From Persicaria tinctoria (taxonomy: Eukaryota > Streptophyta > Magnoliopsida > Caryophyllales > Polygonaceae): a stretch of DNA of 64,000 nt. Below are positions 53,049-64,000 of this stretch, one piece after another. The notes under the pieces were generated by a model. The model was not told the DNA's origin. It was given only the letters and a program-made list of their open reading frames with translations, and made no database searches. The DNA is taken from the NCBI GenBank assembly GCA_037127255.1, contig JBANSL010000013.1:8682188-8746187 (forward strand). Direction: 5' to 3'. Each line of letters starts with the position of its first letter. Position 1 is the stretch's first letter. The translations under genes were made by a program, and so were the position numbers.

Positions 53049-54179
53049 AAGGGTACCCGCACATAATGCCAAGTGGAATTAATGTCCCTCTCCTACCTCT
53101 GCACCCATTCTCGTTAGTGCACACGTCAGCCGAGCTTGTAGCTACGGCGTTCCTCATCATATAATTTCATATCTCATGCTCATTTCTCATATTATATATC
53201 ATGCCCATTTCTTTCTCCTATGGTATTAAAGGCTCAATGACTCGAAGAGGAATGAACCCGATGGGACTGGGTTGTCCTATGACCCTAGAAAAATACTCTA
53301 GGACTCACAATTAACAGTCATTCTACCAAACACACTGAGTAAACAGATGCTCATTCAATAGTACAAAACTTAAGCAGGATACTACATGATCATGTGGGAT
53401 GCAAATACAACACCTAGCATAATATGAAACAACAGGCATGAGAGTCCAACTTGAGTATGCCCTCTATGGAACTTACTAGGAGGTGCAGAACAGCAAGGCA
53501 AAGCAGTAGGATGGATTATAGGTCACCTAGTAAGCATAATAAACATATAAGTCTACATTTAAACGCACAATCATTAATAACTCCCATATAAGTTCATATA
53601 ATCGAAGATCTCATCATCATACTTCCATATCATCATCATCATCATTCAACTCATCTCGCACTCATCATATTATCTCGTCATATTTCATCATATAACAACA
53701 TATATCGATCAACATCTTATACAATATATACATACTTCTCATCAACATATAATATTTCATGCTTTCGTACTCAGTAACATGTAACAGCATATCATGCTTC
53801 ATATCATAACACATCATGCTTCAATCATATATTCATATCATAAAATTTCCTAATATAGATCATAATCATTCTCACATCATCATATATGATATCATACTTT
53901 CAATCAACACATAAGATTCCTCATGTTATTCAATAAGTCAGATCAGGTAACACATCTCAAGTTAGGTCAAATTCCATTTTCAAATTCAATTCAGATAGGT
54001 AAGCAAATTTCCGGCCTTTGAAAACGTTTCTCAAATCTTTTGAAAGCCAAGTCCACATACAAGTCATTCATTTCGAAGTCTCGAATCATAAGGCACATGA
54101 AATCATTTAGCAGTAATCATCATTTAAGGCACATACTCAAAGCATCGCAACACCTCAACCCAAATTGGACAAACAGTAA
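53049..54179. other. Unclassified repeat-like sequence, possible Gypsy LTR remnant
   Basis: Non-coding, with CATCAT runs (53600-53700). Together with 55801-56809, which ends AACCAAGGTCTTTACA, it resembles a long LTR of a Tekay/Del-type Gypsy element on the minus strand (TGTAAAGACC start). A TAAGA repeat occurs at 51979-51983 and 56810-56814 but is too short to prove insertion limits. Confidence 0.3.
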
Positions 54180-54560
54180 ACTCAAACCGGCCAAAAAAGG
54201 GAATTTCGCCGCGGTGAAACCCCTTCAGTGACCACCCCGCGAGTTATAGTAGTCTCGCAGCTACGAAAGGCTTTCGCCACAGCGAAACCTACTTTCTCCG
54301 TGGTGAAGCCCGGGTCTCCAGGGGTCCAAGTGGAGTTCATACTCGCCGCGGTGACGATGATCTCTTGTCGCAGCGAGACTCGTCTTTCATGGCTCTCGAG
54401 TGGCCCGCGGAAACATGAGTCGCGCCCGCGTCTTTCACTGTGGCGAAACCTAAGTTCTGTCGTGGTGAAAGGCAACTCCAATGGTTAGTTCATGTTCGCC
54501 GTGGCGAGTTCATTTTCATCGCGGTGAAATGTGCAACTCGAGCTCTGTTTGAGTGTCGTT
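54180..54560. repeat. GC-rich cluster of imperfect TTTCGCCGCGGTGAAA palindromes
   Basis: About nine variants (for example TTTCGCCGCGGTGAAA, TTTCGCCACAGCGAAA, TTTCACTGTGGCGAAA, TTCATCGCGGTGAAA) in 380 bases, in AT-rich surroundings. The open frames over them on both strands are consequences of the palindromes. Confidence 0.75.
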
Positions 54561-54793
54561 GAGGCTTCTCCCGTTAGTCTTAGCACTTCTCACTTTTACC
54601 CGACTTTATCTTGACCCCATTGAACATGTCAGTACCCAAACAACACGAAGAAATCGAGAGAAATGAGGGATGGCTCACCAAAGTCTTTCTATTCGTTAGA
54701 GATGCCCGGGAAGCTTTGTTGGAGCTACGTCGGGGGCTGTATCTCGAGCGAGGTTACCTAAGAGGATGTTGGGTGGTTAAAGTCAAACCTTTA

Positions 54794-55800
54794 GGTTGGG
54801 ACACTTGTGAATCCCATATCGGAAGTGGGAGGATTTTGAACCTAACATATAAGTGGACGGGCTACTCCACCTAACGCCAATTGGTTTTGGGATGGTGCCC
54901 CAGTCTGGCTTATATGTTGGGCTTTCTGGTCGGGCCCAACAAGACCTTCCCCCTAACAAACTGGCATCTGGCTTTGGGATGGTGCCCCAGTCTGGCTTAT
55001 ATGTTGGGCTTTCTGGTCGGGCCCAACAAGACCTTCCCCTTAACAAACTAGTATCAGAGCCGGGTTCGGCGGGTGGGCCGGTTGCACCGATGATTGAGAT
55101 GGACTCTACATCTGTATCGATGACGGGTTAGTCGAACCCGTTGCGTAGAGGTCTCGATTCCAACCGGGCTAGACTTGTGAATTGTGATGGATTCGCAAGT
55201 GAGAGGGGGATTTGCTGGGACACTTGTGAATCCCACATCGGAAGTGGGAGGATTCTGAACCTAACATATAAGTGGACGGGCTACTCCACCTAACGCCAAT
55301 TGGTTTTGGGATGGTGCCCCAGTCTGACTTCTATGTTGGGCTTTCGATCTGGTCGGGCCCAACAAGACCTTCCCCCTAACAAACTGGTATCTGGCTTTGG
55401 GATGGTGCCCCAGTCTGGCTTATATGTTGGGCTTTTTGGTCGAGCCCAACAAGACCTTCCCCCTAACAAACTGGTATCAGAGCCGGGTTCGGCGGGTGGG
55501 CCGGTTGCACCGATGATTGAGATGGACTCCACATCTGTATCGATGATGGGTTAGTCGAACCCGTTGCGTAGAGGTCTCGATTCCAACCGAGCTAGACTTG
55601 TGAATTGTGATGGATTCGCAAGTGAGAGGGGAATTTGTTGGGACACTTGTGAATCCCACATCGGAAGTGGGAGGATTATGAACCTAACATTTAAGTGGAC
55701 GGGCTACTCCACCTAACGCCAATTGGTTTTGGGATGGTGCCCCAGTCTGGCTTATATGTTGGGCTTTCTGGTCGGGCTCAACAAGACCTTCCCCCTAACA
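54794..55800 (+). mobile_element. TRIM retrotransposon, tandem LTR-int-LTR-int-LTR array
   Basis: Three LTR copies starting at 54794, 55213 and 55636 (TGTTGGGACACTTGTGAATC; the first T is mutated) and ending CCCCCTAACA, separated by two short internal regions with a PBS (TRGTATCAGAGCCGGGTT) and a PPT (GAGAGGGGGAT). A 5-base target duplication CTTTA flanks the array (54789-54793, 55801-55805). The internal region is about 170 bases and non-coding, which defines a terminal-repeat retrotransposon in miniature. LTRs 1 and 2 also hold a duplicated 3' half joined through a PBS-like AACTGGYATCTGGC. Confidence 0.93.
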
Positions 55801-56893
55801 CTTTACAAGTTTAGTAAGTAAACGAGGGGAAATAGAAGGCTTACCGTCTCAAAACCGCAACCAAAGGAAGAGGAAGACGATGGGTTGGTCTCGGCTCTCT
55901 AGGGACTCTCCTGGTGGCTTCATGGGCTTGTCAGTGTCGAGGGAAGAGTGGTGGACTCTAGGGCTGTTGCAAATAAAAGGAGGAAACAACTACAGTGGAT
56001 TGAGATTCGAAAACAGGGGAGGAAGTGAGCTTAAGCTCTCAGTTGTGAAGGTGGGAAAAGAAGAGTAAGATGAAGGTGGCGGCTTGGAGCTATGGAGGAG
56101 CTGCTATGTTGGTGTATCGGTGGCGAAAAGGAGGTGGTTGTGATGTTGTTCATCAATCAAACAAGAAGGAGATGGGAATGGTAGCTCACGAAAAAAGGAG
56201 GAAAGAAAGGAGAGGGTGAAGAGGATAACTTTTAGGTTTGCGTTTTAGGATTCCCTTTTGGTGTTTTGTGGTGGGTTGAATGAGCCACCAAATCTGATTT
56301 TTATGGGTGAAGATGAGGGTTTGGTGGGTTGCTTTCGGATGGAGCCAAAGGGAAGGCATATTTGGAGCTTGTCTTATTTGCCACTTATGGAGTGTACAAG
56401 AGTGGGAGCTAGAAAAGCAAGATGTGGGTGTTAAGCTTAAAGGAGTAAGGAGAAGGAGCTAGGAAGTTGCTTGTTTTCAAATCAGCCTAAGGGAGTTAAA
56501 TAGGGCTAGAAATTTCGGACACATAAAGGAGAAGAGTCCTGAAAGCGCAAAATTTGAATTCCCGAGGTGAAAAGACTCGATCAATCAAAGTTTCCAGGTC
56601 AAAAGGATATCGACATCCAAAGGTATTTTCAAATTCCGAGGTGAAAAGACTGAATATCCCTTGAAAAGTTCAAAATTAGGCCTGAATCCGCTTTAAGGAT
56701 TTTAAAATACGAATATCAAGGTGAGGACAAGGGTTTTCAAAATATCCAAATTTCTGACTTAAATCCATTTTTATTAAAATATATTTATTTAAAAACCAAG
56801 GTCTTTACATAAGATGACAATGTTAAAGAATTGGGAAGGTGACAAACTGAAAAGTCGTCAAAGAGTGCGCTAATCATTTCCTATCCATTGCAG
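55801..56893. other. Rest of RLK intron 6, non-coding
   Basis: Purine-rich sequence (55880-56500), then AT-rich DNA ending AACCAAGGTCTTTACA at 56809, and about 80 bases of original intron before the exon 7 acceptor. No gene seen. Confidence 0.4.
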
Positions 56894-56974
56894 TAATTTG
56901 AGTGGAAACAATCTAATGGGTCCAGTTCCTCCTCTACTTGCTGAAAAGGCACACAATAAGTCCATAGACTTCAG
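56894..56974 (+). CDS. RLK exon 7: LRR 3
   Basis: Encodes NLSGNNLMGPVPPLLAEKA after a TTGCAG acceptor, and ends before GTATTC. The intron before it (51723-56893) has grown to 5.2 kb by TE insertion. Confidence 0.9.
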
Positions 56975-57084
56975 GTATTCGTATATATATACATACACAA
57001 TCCTTTTTGCCTCGAGTTTTGAATAATGAATGGCTTGTACTTCGAACAAAAACTTGGTTGATCCTCGACTTTTGTTTAATGTAG

Positions 57085-57257
57085 ACTAGAGGGGAATCCT
57101 GATGTTTGTAAGTCGTACCATTGTGAAGAGAATTTAGCGGTCGATAAGAAAAGATACTCCTTCAGCGTTCCAATTGTTGCGTGCATTGCTTTGGTTTCAT
57201 TCATTGTGGTTATTATTGGTATCATTTTTCTTGCCTTCAAACGAACAAAGAAACAAG
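57085..57257 (+). CDS. RLK exon 8: juxtamembrane and transmembrane helix
   Basis: Encodes LEGNPDVCKSYHC, then a strongly hydrophobic stretch (VSFIVVIIGIIFLAF) ended by basic residues (KRTKK), i.e. one membrane-spanning helix with a cytoplasmic stop-transfer. It ends in phase 1 before GTATTA. Confidence 0.92.
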
Positions 57258-57484
57258 GTATTATACAATCTTGCTTCTATGTTTCATGTTATCCCTTTAA
57301 TAATCTTAGTTATTTTTAGTGTTTTATGTTATGTTTTTTATGTTTCATGCATCGTGTACAATCATTTTGAAGCAATTCTGTTCTGAGGCAAGTCAAATAA
57401 AATGGCTAAATTCCTTTATTTAGAACTATCAACACAATTCAAACTACTATAGTCGCATTTCATGGTATGTTGATAATTTCACAG

Positions 57485-57611
57485 GCGGAACTCTTTACCA
57501 GGACTCATCATGTAAATTTGGTGTCACTAATTGGGTATTGTGATGAACATGCAAACATGGCACTCGTGTACGAGTACATGTCTTCTAGTGACTTGCAAAA
57601 ACAATTATCAG
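57485..57611 (+). CDS. RLK exon 9: kinase N-lobe end
   Basis: Starts in phase 0 and encodes THHVNLVSLIGYCDEHANM and LVYEYMSSSDLQKQL. The preceding exon of the family (glycine-rich loop and VAVK lysine) is absent, and exon 8 (phase 1) does not join this exon in frame. Confidence 0.92.
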
Positions 57612-57750
57612 GTAACTCTTGTATTGAAATTTGTTTTCTTTCTTCCACTTCGACCCTTACTATTTTTTTTTAATCAAGTAGTAATATATTAATTACATGA
57701 TAGTGTGAATGTCATATGATGATGAAGCTTCTTTTATTTTTCCCTCACAG

Positions 57751-57813
57751 AGAAAAATGAGCATCCTTTAAGTTGGAAAGCAAGGCTTCAAATTTCAATT
57801 GATGTTGCACAAG
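57751..57813 (+). CDS. RLK exon 10: kinase LSWKARLQ segment
   Basis: A 63-base exon encoding EKNEHPLSWKARLQISIDVA, flanked by TCACAG and GTCAGC. In phase with exons 9 and 11. Confidence 0.92.
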
Positions 57814-57898
57814 GTCAGCTTGGGCAGTAATACACTAGTTCAAACATTTTGCAACTATAAGTTACCTCTAATATGATCTCAGTTTTCCAATGTTGTAG

Positions 57899-58091
57899 GA
57901 TTAGAGTACTTACATAGTGGTTGTATACCACCAATCATCCATAGGGATATAAAACCCGCAAACATTCTACTAGATGAGATGGGACATGCAAAGATAGCTA
58001 ATTTCGGACTCTCTAGATTTTTCACTACCGACAGCCAGGGTGCTGCCGTGTGGACTGATCTTGCAGGCACTTGGGGATACCTTGATCCAGA
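57899..58091 (+). CDS. RLK exon 11: catalytic loop and activation segment
   Basis: Encodes GLEYLHSGC, the catalytic loop [11 protein letters not shown], and [10 protein letters not shown], where the Mg-binding DFG aspartate is replaced by Asn (AAT at 58000-58002, one G-to-A change). GTWGYLDPE follows. Confidence 0.95.
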
Positions 58092-58187
58092 GTAAGACCG
58101 ATTCTTGCAGGAAAGGAAATAGTTTGATTAATGGATTCTAATTTTAAAATGATACTAATCGATAAATTACATTGCCTCTGAATTTAG

Positions 58188-58626
58188 GTATTGCCAGCCA
58201 ATCAACACATTGAGCGAGAAAAGTGATGTTTACGCATTTGGAATTGTATTGTTGCAGCTATTAACCGGGCAATCAACCAACATCAAGAATACAAACTATC
58301 AAGATGAAGATGACATTGAACACATCGTCGATTGGGTGTCTCCAAAGGTAGAGAGTGGAGACATCTTGGCCATAATTGACAAAATGCTACAACAAGACTT
58401 GATTGTTAAGTCGGCGTGGAAGTTTTTGGAGATTTCCGTGGAATACGTGAAAGGGACAGCTAAAGAGAGGCCAAGAATGAGTGAGGTAGTAGTTGATTTG
58501 AAGGCATATTATACATCAGAGGGATTCCATTACCAAAATGCTGCAAATAGTGTTGATAAAGAGAACCACAACATGAATTCAAGTCAGCCACCCGAGAGCA
58601 TTGTGTCTATGCTCATAGCAAGATAG
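58188..58626 (+). CDS. RLK exon 12: kinase C-lobe and C-terminus
   Basis: Encodes EKSDVYAFGIVLLQLLTGQ, then the C-lobe with KERPRMSEVVVDLK, and ends TAG at 58624-58626. Copia-D begins 60 bases downstream. Confidence 0.95.
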
Positions 58627-58685
58627 AATATTATCATAATTTGAACAAAACTCCAGCCCTGTTTTGATTGCAATATTTCCATCTT

Positions 58686-59095
58686 TGAATAAAATGATCA
58701 GATGATCAATATTTATACTGCACTAGCAATGATCAAGGCAAAATAAAAGGAAGAAAGGTGCAAAATCAGTGAAGCTCGGTCACTGTTTCATTGATATGCA
58801 AAATGGTAAATGTGCAGAGGCGGCCAGATGACCTTGCAGCTCTCACAATTACCCAAAACCCCACTCGGGAAACATAGAGAGAGGCCAGCATATATAGCAT
58901 GGAATCCTCACCTATGATTGGATGATCACAAGCAAACAAAATAGTGCAAGTTGTCCCTTATTACAACCAAATTGAAATGCAGCTGGAATGAAATGTAAAT
59001 GAAGAAGAGTGAGCTCAGCAAAGTGAGCTGCTAGTGAGCTAGGAAAACATCTGTTATATGCATTAGGAAAGCACATAACATGTATATCAACTTCA
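58686..59095 (-). repeat. Copia-D 3' LTR
   Basis: 410 bases, TGAAGTTGATATAC...TTATTCA on the minus strand. On the plus strand it opens with TGAATAAAATG, placing an AATAAA motif about 60 bases after the RLK stop. Confidence 0.88.
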
Positions 59096-59106
59096 TATCC
59101 CCCCCC

Positions 59107-62100
59107 TCAAGTTGGGCTTGTTGAGAATCCTACAAGACCCAACTTGAGAGCAAAGAATAAGTGTTGCTTTTCACCCAAAGGTTTAGTCAAAATGTCTACA
59201 AGTTGGACTCCTGTCTTCATATGTTGTGGATGAATAAAGCCAGTGATGAGATATTGGCGTATGAAGTGACAATCTATCTTCAGATGCTTGGTTCTTTCAT
59301 GGAAAACAGGATTCTCAACTATATGGATTGCAGACCTGCTATCACAGTATAGAGGTATAGGTTGTGGCACAAGGACAGAAAATGCTTGCAATATGCCTTC
59401 TACCCAAATTAACTCACTTGTGGTGGTTGACATGCTTCTGTATTCAGCCTCAGCAGAGGACTTAGAGACAGTGTTTTGCTTCTTTGTTTTCCATGAAACA
59501 AGGCAATTGCCCAAGAATATACAATATCCAGTCAAGGACTTGGCACTAAATTGACAAGTGCCCCAATCTGCATCACAATAGGCTGCAAGAGATGTAGAAG
59601 AGGATGCAGGATAATAAAGGCCTACAGCCAGAGTGCCTTTCAAGTACCTTACTACATGCAAAGCAGCTTCATAGCGAGGATATCTTGGTTCAGTCATAAA
59701 TTGGCTAAGATGTTGAACAACATAAGTAATATCAGGTCTAGTGAGATTAAGAAACAATAATCTCCCTATCAACCTTCTGTAGATCTCAGGATCTGGTAAT
59801 ATTTCTCCTACATCAGTGGATAGTTTCAATCCCCTAGGAAGAGGAAAAGAAGCATGTTTGCAATCAAGCATGTTACAGTCAGATAATATGTCAACCACAT
59901 ACTTCCTTTGATGAAGGTGAGTGCCTGAACCATTTCTGGAGATCTCCAAGCCTAAGAAATATCTGGCATATCCCAGATCCTTGATAGTGAATTCATGATG
60001 TAGAGCCAATTTAGTTTGCTTTATGCAGTCCTCATCATCACCAGTCAGAAGGAGATCATCAACATATACAAGAGTTGTTACAATTCCAGTTCTCACTTTC
60101 TTCAGAAATAAGGAATAATCCCCAAGGCATTGTTCATATCCCAAACTCATAAGAAATCTACAAAGCTCAGCATTCCATTGCCTAGAAGCTTGTTTGAGCC
60201 CATAAATAGATTTTCTAAGTTTGCAAACCTGATTAGGCTTTGATAAGGCATATCCTTCAGGTGGCTGCATAAAAACTTCTTCTTCTAAATGCCCATGTAA
60301 GAAGGCATTATTCACATCAAGTTGATGCAATGGCCAATTTTTTACTGTTGCCAGTGCCAACAACAATCTAACTGTGCTAAACTTTGCAACCGGGGAAAAT
60401 GTATGTTTATAATCCTTTCCCTTTATTTGATTGTATCCTTTTGCAACCAACCTGGCTTTGAATCTTTTTACAGATCCATCATGTCTGTACTTAATTTTAT
60501 ACACCCATTTGCTTCCTATAGCTTTCTTTCCAGGAGGCAAATCCACCATCTCTCATGTTCTATTTGCTTTAAGAGCCTCAATTTCAGTATTCATTGCTTT
60601 CACCCAATGATCTTCTGTCACAACATGTCTGTAGTGCACAGGTTCGTGTAAGCTTTCCATAAGAGCAAAGGATGGAATAAATGCAGGATCTTTATCATGG
60701 GTTTTGTCAAGACAAGTGACAAGGAAGCTTTGGGATTGAGAAGAATTACTTCTTCTGTTTTGATGGACAAAATCATGCAAGTGTCTTGGTGGATTAATGA
60801 CTCTAGATGATCTTCTCAAGGGTGGAAACTCAGTGTGATCATCTAAGAAGTTGATATTGGGTTGTGTTTGTATGGGGTTATGGACATGTGTTTGGGAAGG
60901 AGGGCTATGGGAGGAAGAAGAGGAAGAAGTATCAGGCACCACTTCATCATTGAAGCTGAGTATAGGACTAGTAGTATGTGTATTAGAAGGGGTATGGTAT
61001 TGTGTTTGGGGTTTAGTATCTGTGGCAGGGTTCACAAGCGGTAGAGTATGTTGCTCCTGGCTTTGAGCCACTTGCATTGGCTTCTCTAGTTCCTTAAAAG
61101 GGAACCTTTTTTCTTGAAATGTCACATCTCTGCTGATGAATGTGACTCTAGAATCCAAATCCCACACCTTATAGGCCTTCTGGCCACGAGGGTAGCTAAG
61201 GAATATACTTCTTCTTGCCTTAGCAGACATTTTATCTTTCCCTGGTTGATTTACTGATGCATAACATAAGCAGCCAGGTACCTTCAACTCATCATATGAA
61301 GCAGGCTTTCCAAACAACACCTCATAAGGTGACTTCCATTTCAAAATCTCAGTGGGCAGTTTGTTGATCACATAAGTTGCAGACAAAATGCACTCTCCCC
61401 AAAACTTGATTGGCAATCTTGCATGCAATCTCATACTCCTAGCAGTCTCCACAAGGTGCCTATGTTTTCTCTCTACTCTCCCATTCTGTTGGGGAGTATA
61501 AGGTACTGTTTTCTCATGAACAATTCCTTTCTCAGCAAATAACTCTTGACATTGCTTTGATGTGAATTCAGTGCCATTGTCAGTTCTTATGCACTTCACA
61601 CAACATTCAAACTGATTGCTCACATATGCCAGAAAATCTGTCACAATTCTGTATACCTGCATTTTATTTTTGAGCAAGAAGGTCCAAGTAATCCTAGAAC
61701 AATCATCTAGGACAGTAAGGAAATACTGAAAACCATTATAAGTAACATTTTTATATGGTCCCCATAAATCCATATGGATCAAATCAAAAGGCTTATCTGT
61801 CTTGCTTAAATTCCTCTCAAAGGGAAGTCTGTGATGCTTGCACAATGCACAAGTGTCACAATGAAAATCATTCAAGTCTGCCTGATTCATAAACTGCAAA
61901 TGTCTCATCTTTGAAACTGAACTATGTCCAAGTCTAGCATGTGTTACATCTAAATCACATCTAGCTTTATTACAAGATTTTGAAGGCAAAACATGACACT
62001 GCTTCTTGATTCCCCGGTTTCTTCCTTGATCAACTGACAGCACTTTGTATAGCCCATGCTTCCTCTCACCAGACAGCATAACTTCCTTAGTTCTAGGGTC

Positions 62101-63657
62101 CTGAACATAACAAGATGTACGAGTAAATACAGCTATCAGTTCATTGTCATCTAACAGCCTTCCAACTGACAGTAAGCTGTGCTTAAAATCTGGCACCAAT
62201 AATATGTCATTCAACCAAATAGTATCAGTTATCTGCAACTTTCCAGATTCAGTGACAGTTTTCACAATCCCATCAGGTAAACCAATGAGCACAGGTTTGC
62301 AAAGTCTGACTTTGGTGTGAGGGAAAAGATCAATAGGCATCATATGATCACTAGCTCCTGTATCTACAATCCATTCATCTCTAGCTTGTAAAGACAAGTT
62401 AACTGAACTAGCATGAATAGATAGATTACCTGCAAAGTTGGCAAAAGCATTATCTGCTTGACCTTTGCCCTTCATCCTCTTTAAGACTTCCTGATAGACA
62501 ACATTCACCATAACATTGTCAATCTGCCCTTCTGTGTTACCTGAGCTCTCTTTAAGAGGATTATTCATCATAGCCCCACTCATAGATCCTACTGCATTAG
62601 CTGAACTCTTGCCAGTAGAGTTGTTTCTTTGGCTTTCCTTCAACTCTTTGAACCAGTCAGGTACCCCATGCAGTTTAAAACACTACTCAGAAGTGTGCCC
62701 TTTCCATCTATAGTGACTGCATTTGGAAGCTAGCTTGATCCTTTTCAGTTCTTTCCAATCCTTCTTCTGATTTTGTGCACCATAAGATGCATTGCTCTGT
62801 GAATAAGCTCCAGCTCCTTGACCACTGTAAGATTGATTTCCCTGTGCAGAAAAGTTCCCAGAAAGATGATTTTTATTAGCTGGAAAAGCACTTGCATCAG
62901 TCATGCCACTAGCAATTCCTCCTGATGCCTCAGAGCCCATGTCAACTTGCTGCAGTATGTAGTATCCTTTGCCAACTGGGGGCAAAGGATCCATTGCTAG
63001 AATTGAATTTCTGGCCCCTTCATAGCTGTCATTCAAACTGGCCAGTAACTGCATTAGTCTATTTCTATCCTCCATCTCACTCAACTGCTTGGCCAAATTA
63101 CATCCACAATTCTTCATAGCTCCACATGAGCATTCTGGCCTCTTTTCCAGCACTTGAAGCTCATCCCAGTGCTTCTTAAGAGTGTTAAATAAATCTGTAA
63201 GACTCATATTGCCCTGCCTTACATTGTTCAGTTTCCTCTTAATGTGAAAAATCAAAGGAGCATTGATCTGGATGTACATCTCCAGTATATCATCCCAGAG
63301 TTGCTTAGTAGATTCAACATACATCAAACTCTCAGCAATATTCTTTTTTACAGAATTTAAAATCCAACATCTCACCATATAGTCTGCCCTTATCCACCTT
63401 TGAAGGTTCATACCTTCTTCAACAGGTTTCACGACACTCCCAGTAATAAAACCAAGTTTGCATTTGGCCCCTAAGGCCATCATGATACCTCTGCTCCATG
63501 TCATGAAATTAGTTCCATCAAAGGTCACAGCAACCAGTTGAGACCCCGGATGATCTGAGTTTGATAGAAATAAAGGATCATTCAAGTTACCTTGATTATT
63601 GACATCTCTGTCTCCATCTCCATCTCCTGGATTGGGAGTGTTGTTTGGTTCAACCAT
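59107..63657 (-). pseudogene. Copia-D gag-pol polyprotein, two nonsense codons
   Basis: One frame of 1517 codons from the ATG at 63657. Order: gag (NSDHPGSQLVAVTFDGTNF; zinc knuckle CSHY...KGHTSE..C, whose second Cys is Tyr), protease (DTGASDHM, near 62370), integrase (HARLGH, HMDLWGP, RTDNGTEF, NGRVERKHR), RT (YVDD near 60056-60067) and RNase H (YCDADWG, SAEAEYRS). Breaks are TAG at 62685-62683, inside the knuckle, and TGA at 60555-60553, where a Trp codon is expected at the RT start (WEMVDLPPGKKAIG). All other catalytic residues are present, so it is the best preserved element here, but it is not autonomous as read. Confidence 0.94.
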
Positions 63658-63708
63658 CTTCTTTCTTCCTAATCTTTGTAGCGGAAATATTCAGATCGAA
63701 AGCCTAAA

Positions 63709-63720
63709 GCTCTGATACCA
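63709..63720 (-). promoter_or_regulatory. Copia-D primer binding site
   Basis: TGGTATCAGAGC on the minus strand, two bases from the 5' LTR; complementary to initiator tRNA-Met. Confidence 0.9.
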
Positions 63721-63722
63721 TG

Positions 63723-64000
63723 TGAATAAAATGATCAGATGATCAATATTTATACTGCACTAGCAGTGATCAAGGCAAAATAAAAGGAAGAAAGGTGCAA
63801 AATTAGTGAAGCTCAGTCACTGTTTCATTGATATGCAAAATGGTAAATGTGCAGAGGCGGCCAGATGACCTTGCAGCTCTCACAATTACCCAAAACCCCA
63901 CTCGGGAAACATAGAGAGAGGCCAGCATATATAGCATGGAATCCTCACTTATGATTGGATGATCACAAGCAAACAAAATAGTGCAAGTTGTCCCTTATTA
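63723..64000 (-). repeat. Copia-D 5' LTR, partial
   Basis: 278 bases matching the start of 58686-59095 (plus-strand order); the remainder lies outside the window. Confidence 0.9.

Larger units (their letters stand above)
58686..64000 (-). mobile_element. Copia-D: nearly intact Copia retrotransposon, cut by window end
   Basis: Minus-strand element. The 3' LTR is at 58686-59095 and the 5' LTR starts at 63723 and runs past the window. A PPT (TTGAGGGGGGGGATA, minus) lies next to the 3' LTR and a PBS at 63709-63720. Over the 278 visible bases the LTRs differ at 4 sites by eye, all transitions, so it is young. It is of the same family group as Copia-B. Confidence 0.94.

Noticed and set aside
54853..55659. 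Repeated frames of 60-92 codons on both strands
   Set aside because: They are translations of the TRIM LTRs; TRIMs are non-coding.
60851..61066. Plus-strand Trp/Gly-rich frames inside Copia-D
   Set aside because: Antisense to the low-complexity Ser/Thr/Pro linker between integrase and RT.

Overview
This window is nuclear DNA from a flowering plant, most likely a eudicot. The evidence is the GT-AG intron structure, a plant malectin-like LRR receptor kinase gene, plant LTR retrotransposons primed by initiator tRNA-Met, CACTA, hAT, LINE, SINE and TRIM elements, and long (AT)n tracts. The species cannot be named from the sequence. There are no rRNA genes, CRISPR arrays or bacterial-style operons. 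Nearly all of the window is transposable elements (TEs), many nested, built in and around one host gene.

The host gene is a malectin-like, leucine-rich-repeat receptor kinase (LRR-RLK subfamily I type) on the + strand from 22841 to 58626. Twelve exons can be placed with consistent splice phases. Two CACTA transposons lie inside its exons: CACTA-B (23126-29305, TSD GCT), two bases into exon 2, and CACTA-A (29971-47642, TSD TGC), inside a codon of exon 3. Removing each element plus one target copy restores the family reading frame. The gene also lacks the exon for the kinase glycine-rich loop and catalytic lysine, and its DFG motif reads NFG, so it is a pseudogene or at best a kinase-dead relic.

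Layout. 1-3372: AT-rich repeats and unrecognised sequence. 3378-13115: complete SIRE-type Copia element (SIRE-A, TSD AGGGA) with gag, pol and a third ORF. 14485-19677: decayed Copia element (Copia-B) on the minus strand, its 5' LTR cut by a long foldback (19677-20153). 20154-22840: AT-rich spacer. 22841-58626: the RLK and its insertions. CACTA-B carries a SKP1-like gene fragment. CACTA-A (about 8 kb before later insertions) contains a second SIRE-type element (31100-40767, minus strand, TSD AATAT), a candidate Helitron, a LINE-like piece, a 1.2-kb ATCTCA satellite and a hAT MITE with a perfect 8-bp TSD. Later introns hold a LINE with an 18-bp TSD, a SINE, a foldback MITE and a tandem TRIM (TSD CTTTA). 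58686-64000: a nearly intact Copia element (Copia-D, minus strand) that starts 60 bases after the RLK stop and runs off the window.

The strongest observations are: the two CACTA insertions in one gene, one of which supplies its own in-frame splice acceptor; a 12-bp palindrome TCAAGRYCTTGA repeated through SIRE-A; a conserved TGATG stop-start overlap between gag and pol in both SIRE copies; and a conserved third ORF without visible membrane segments. Nothing here proves a wholly new system.
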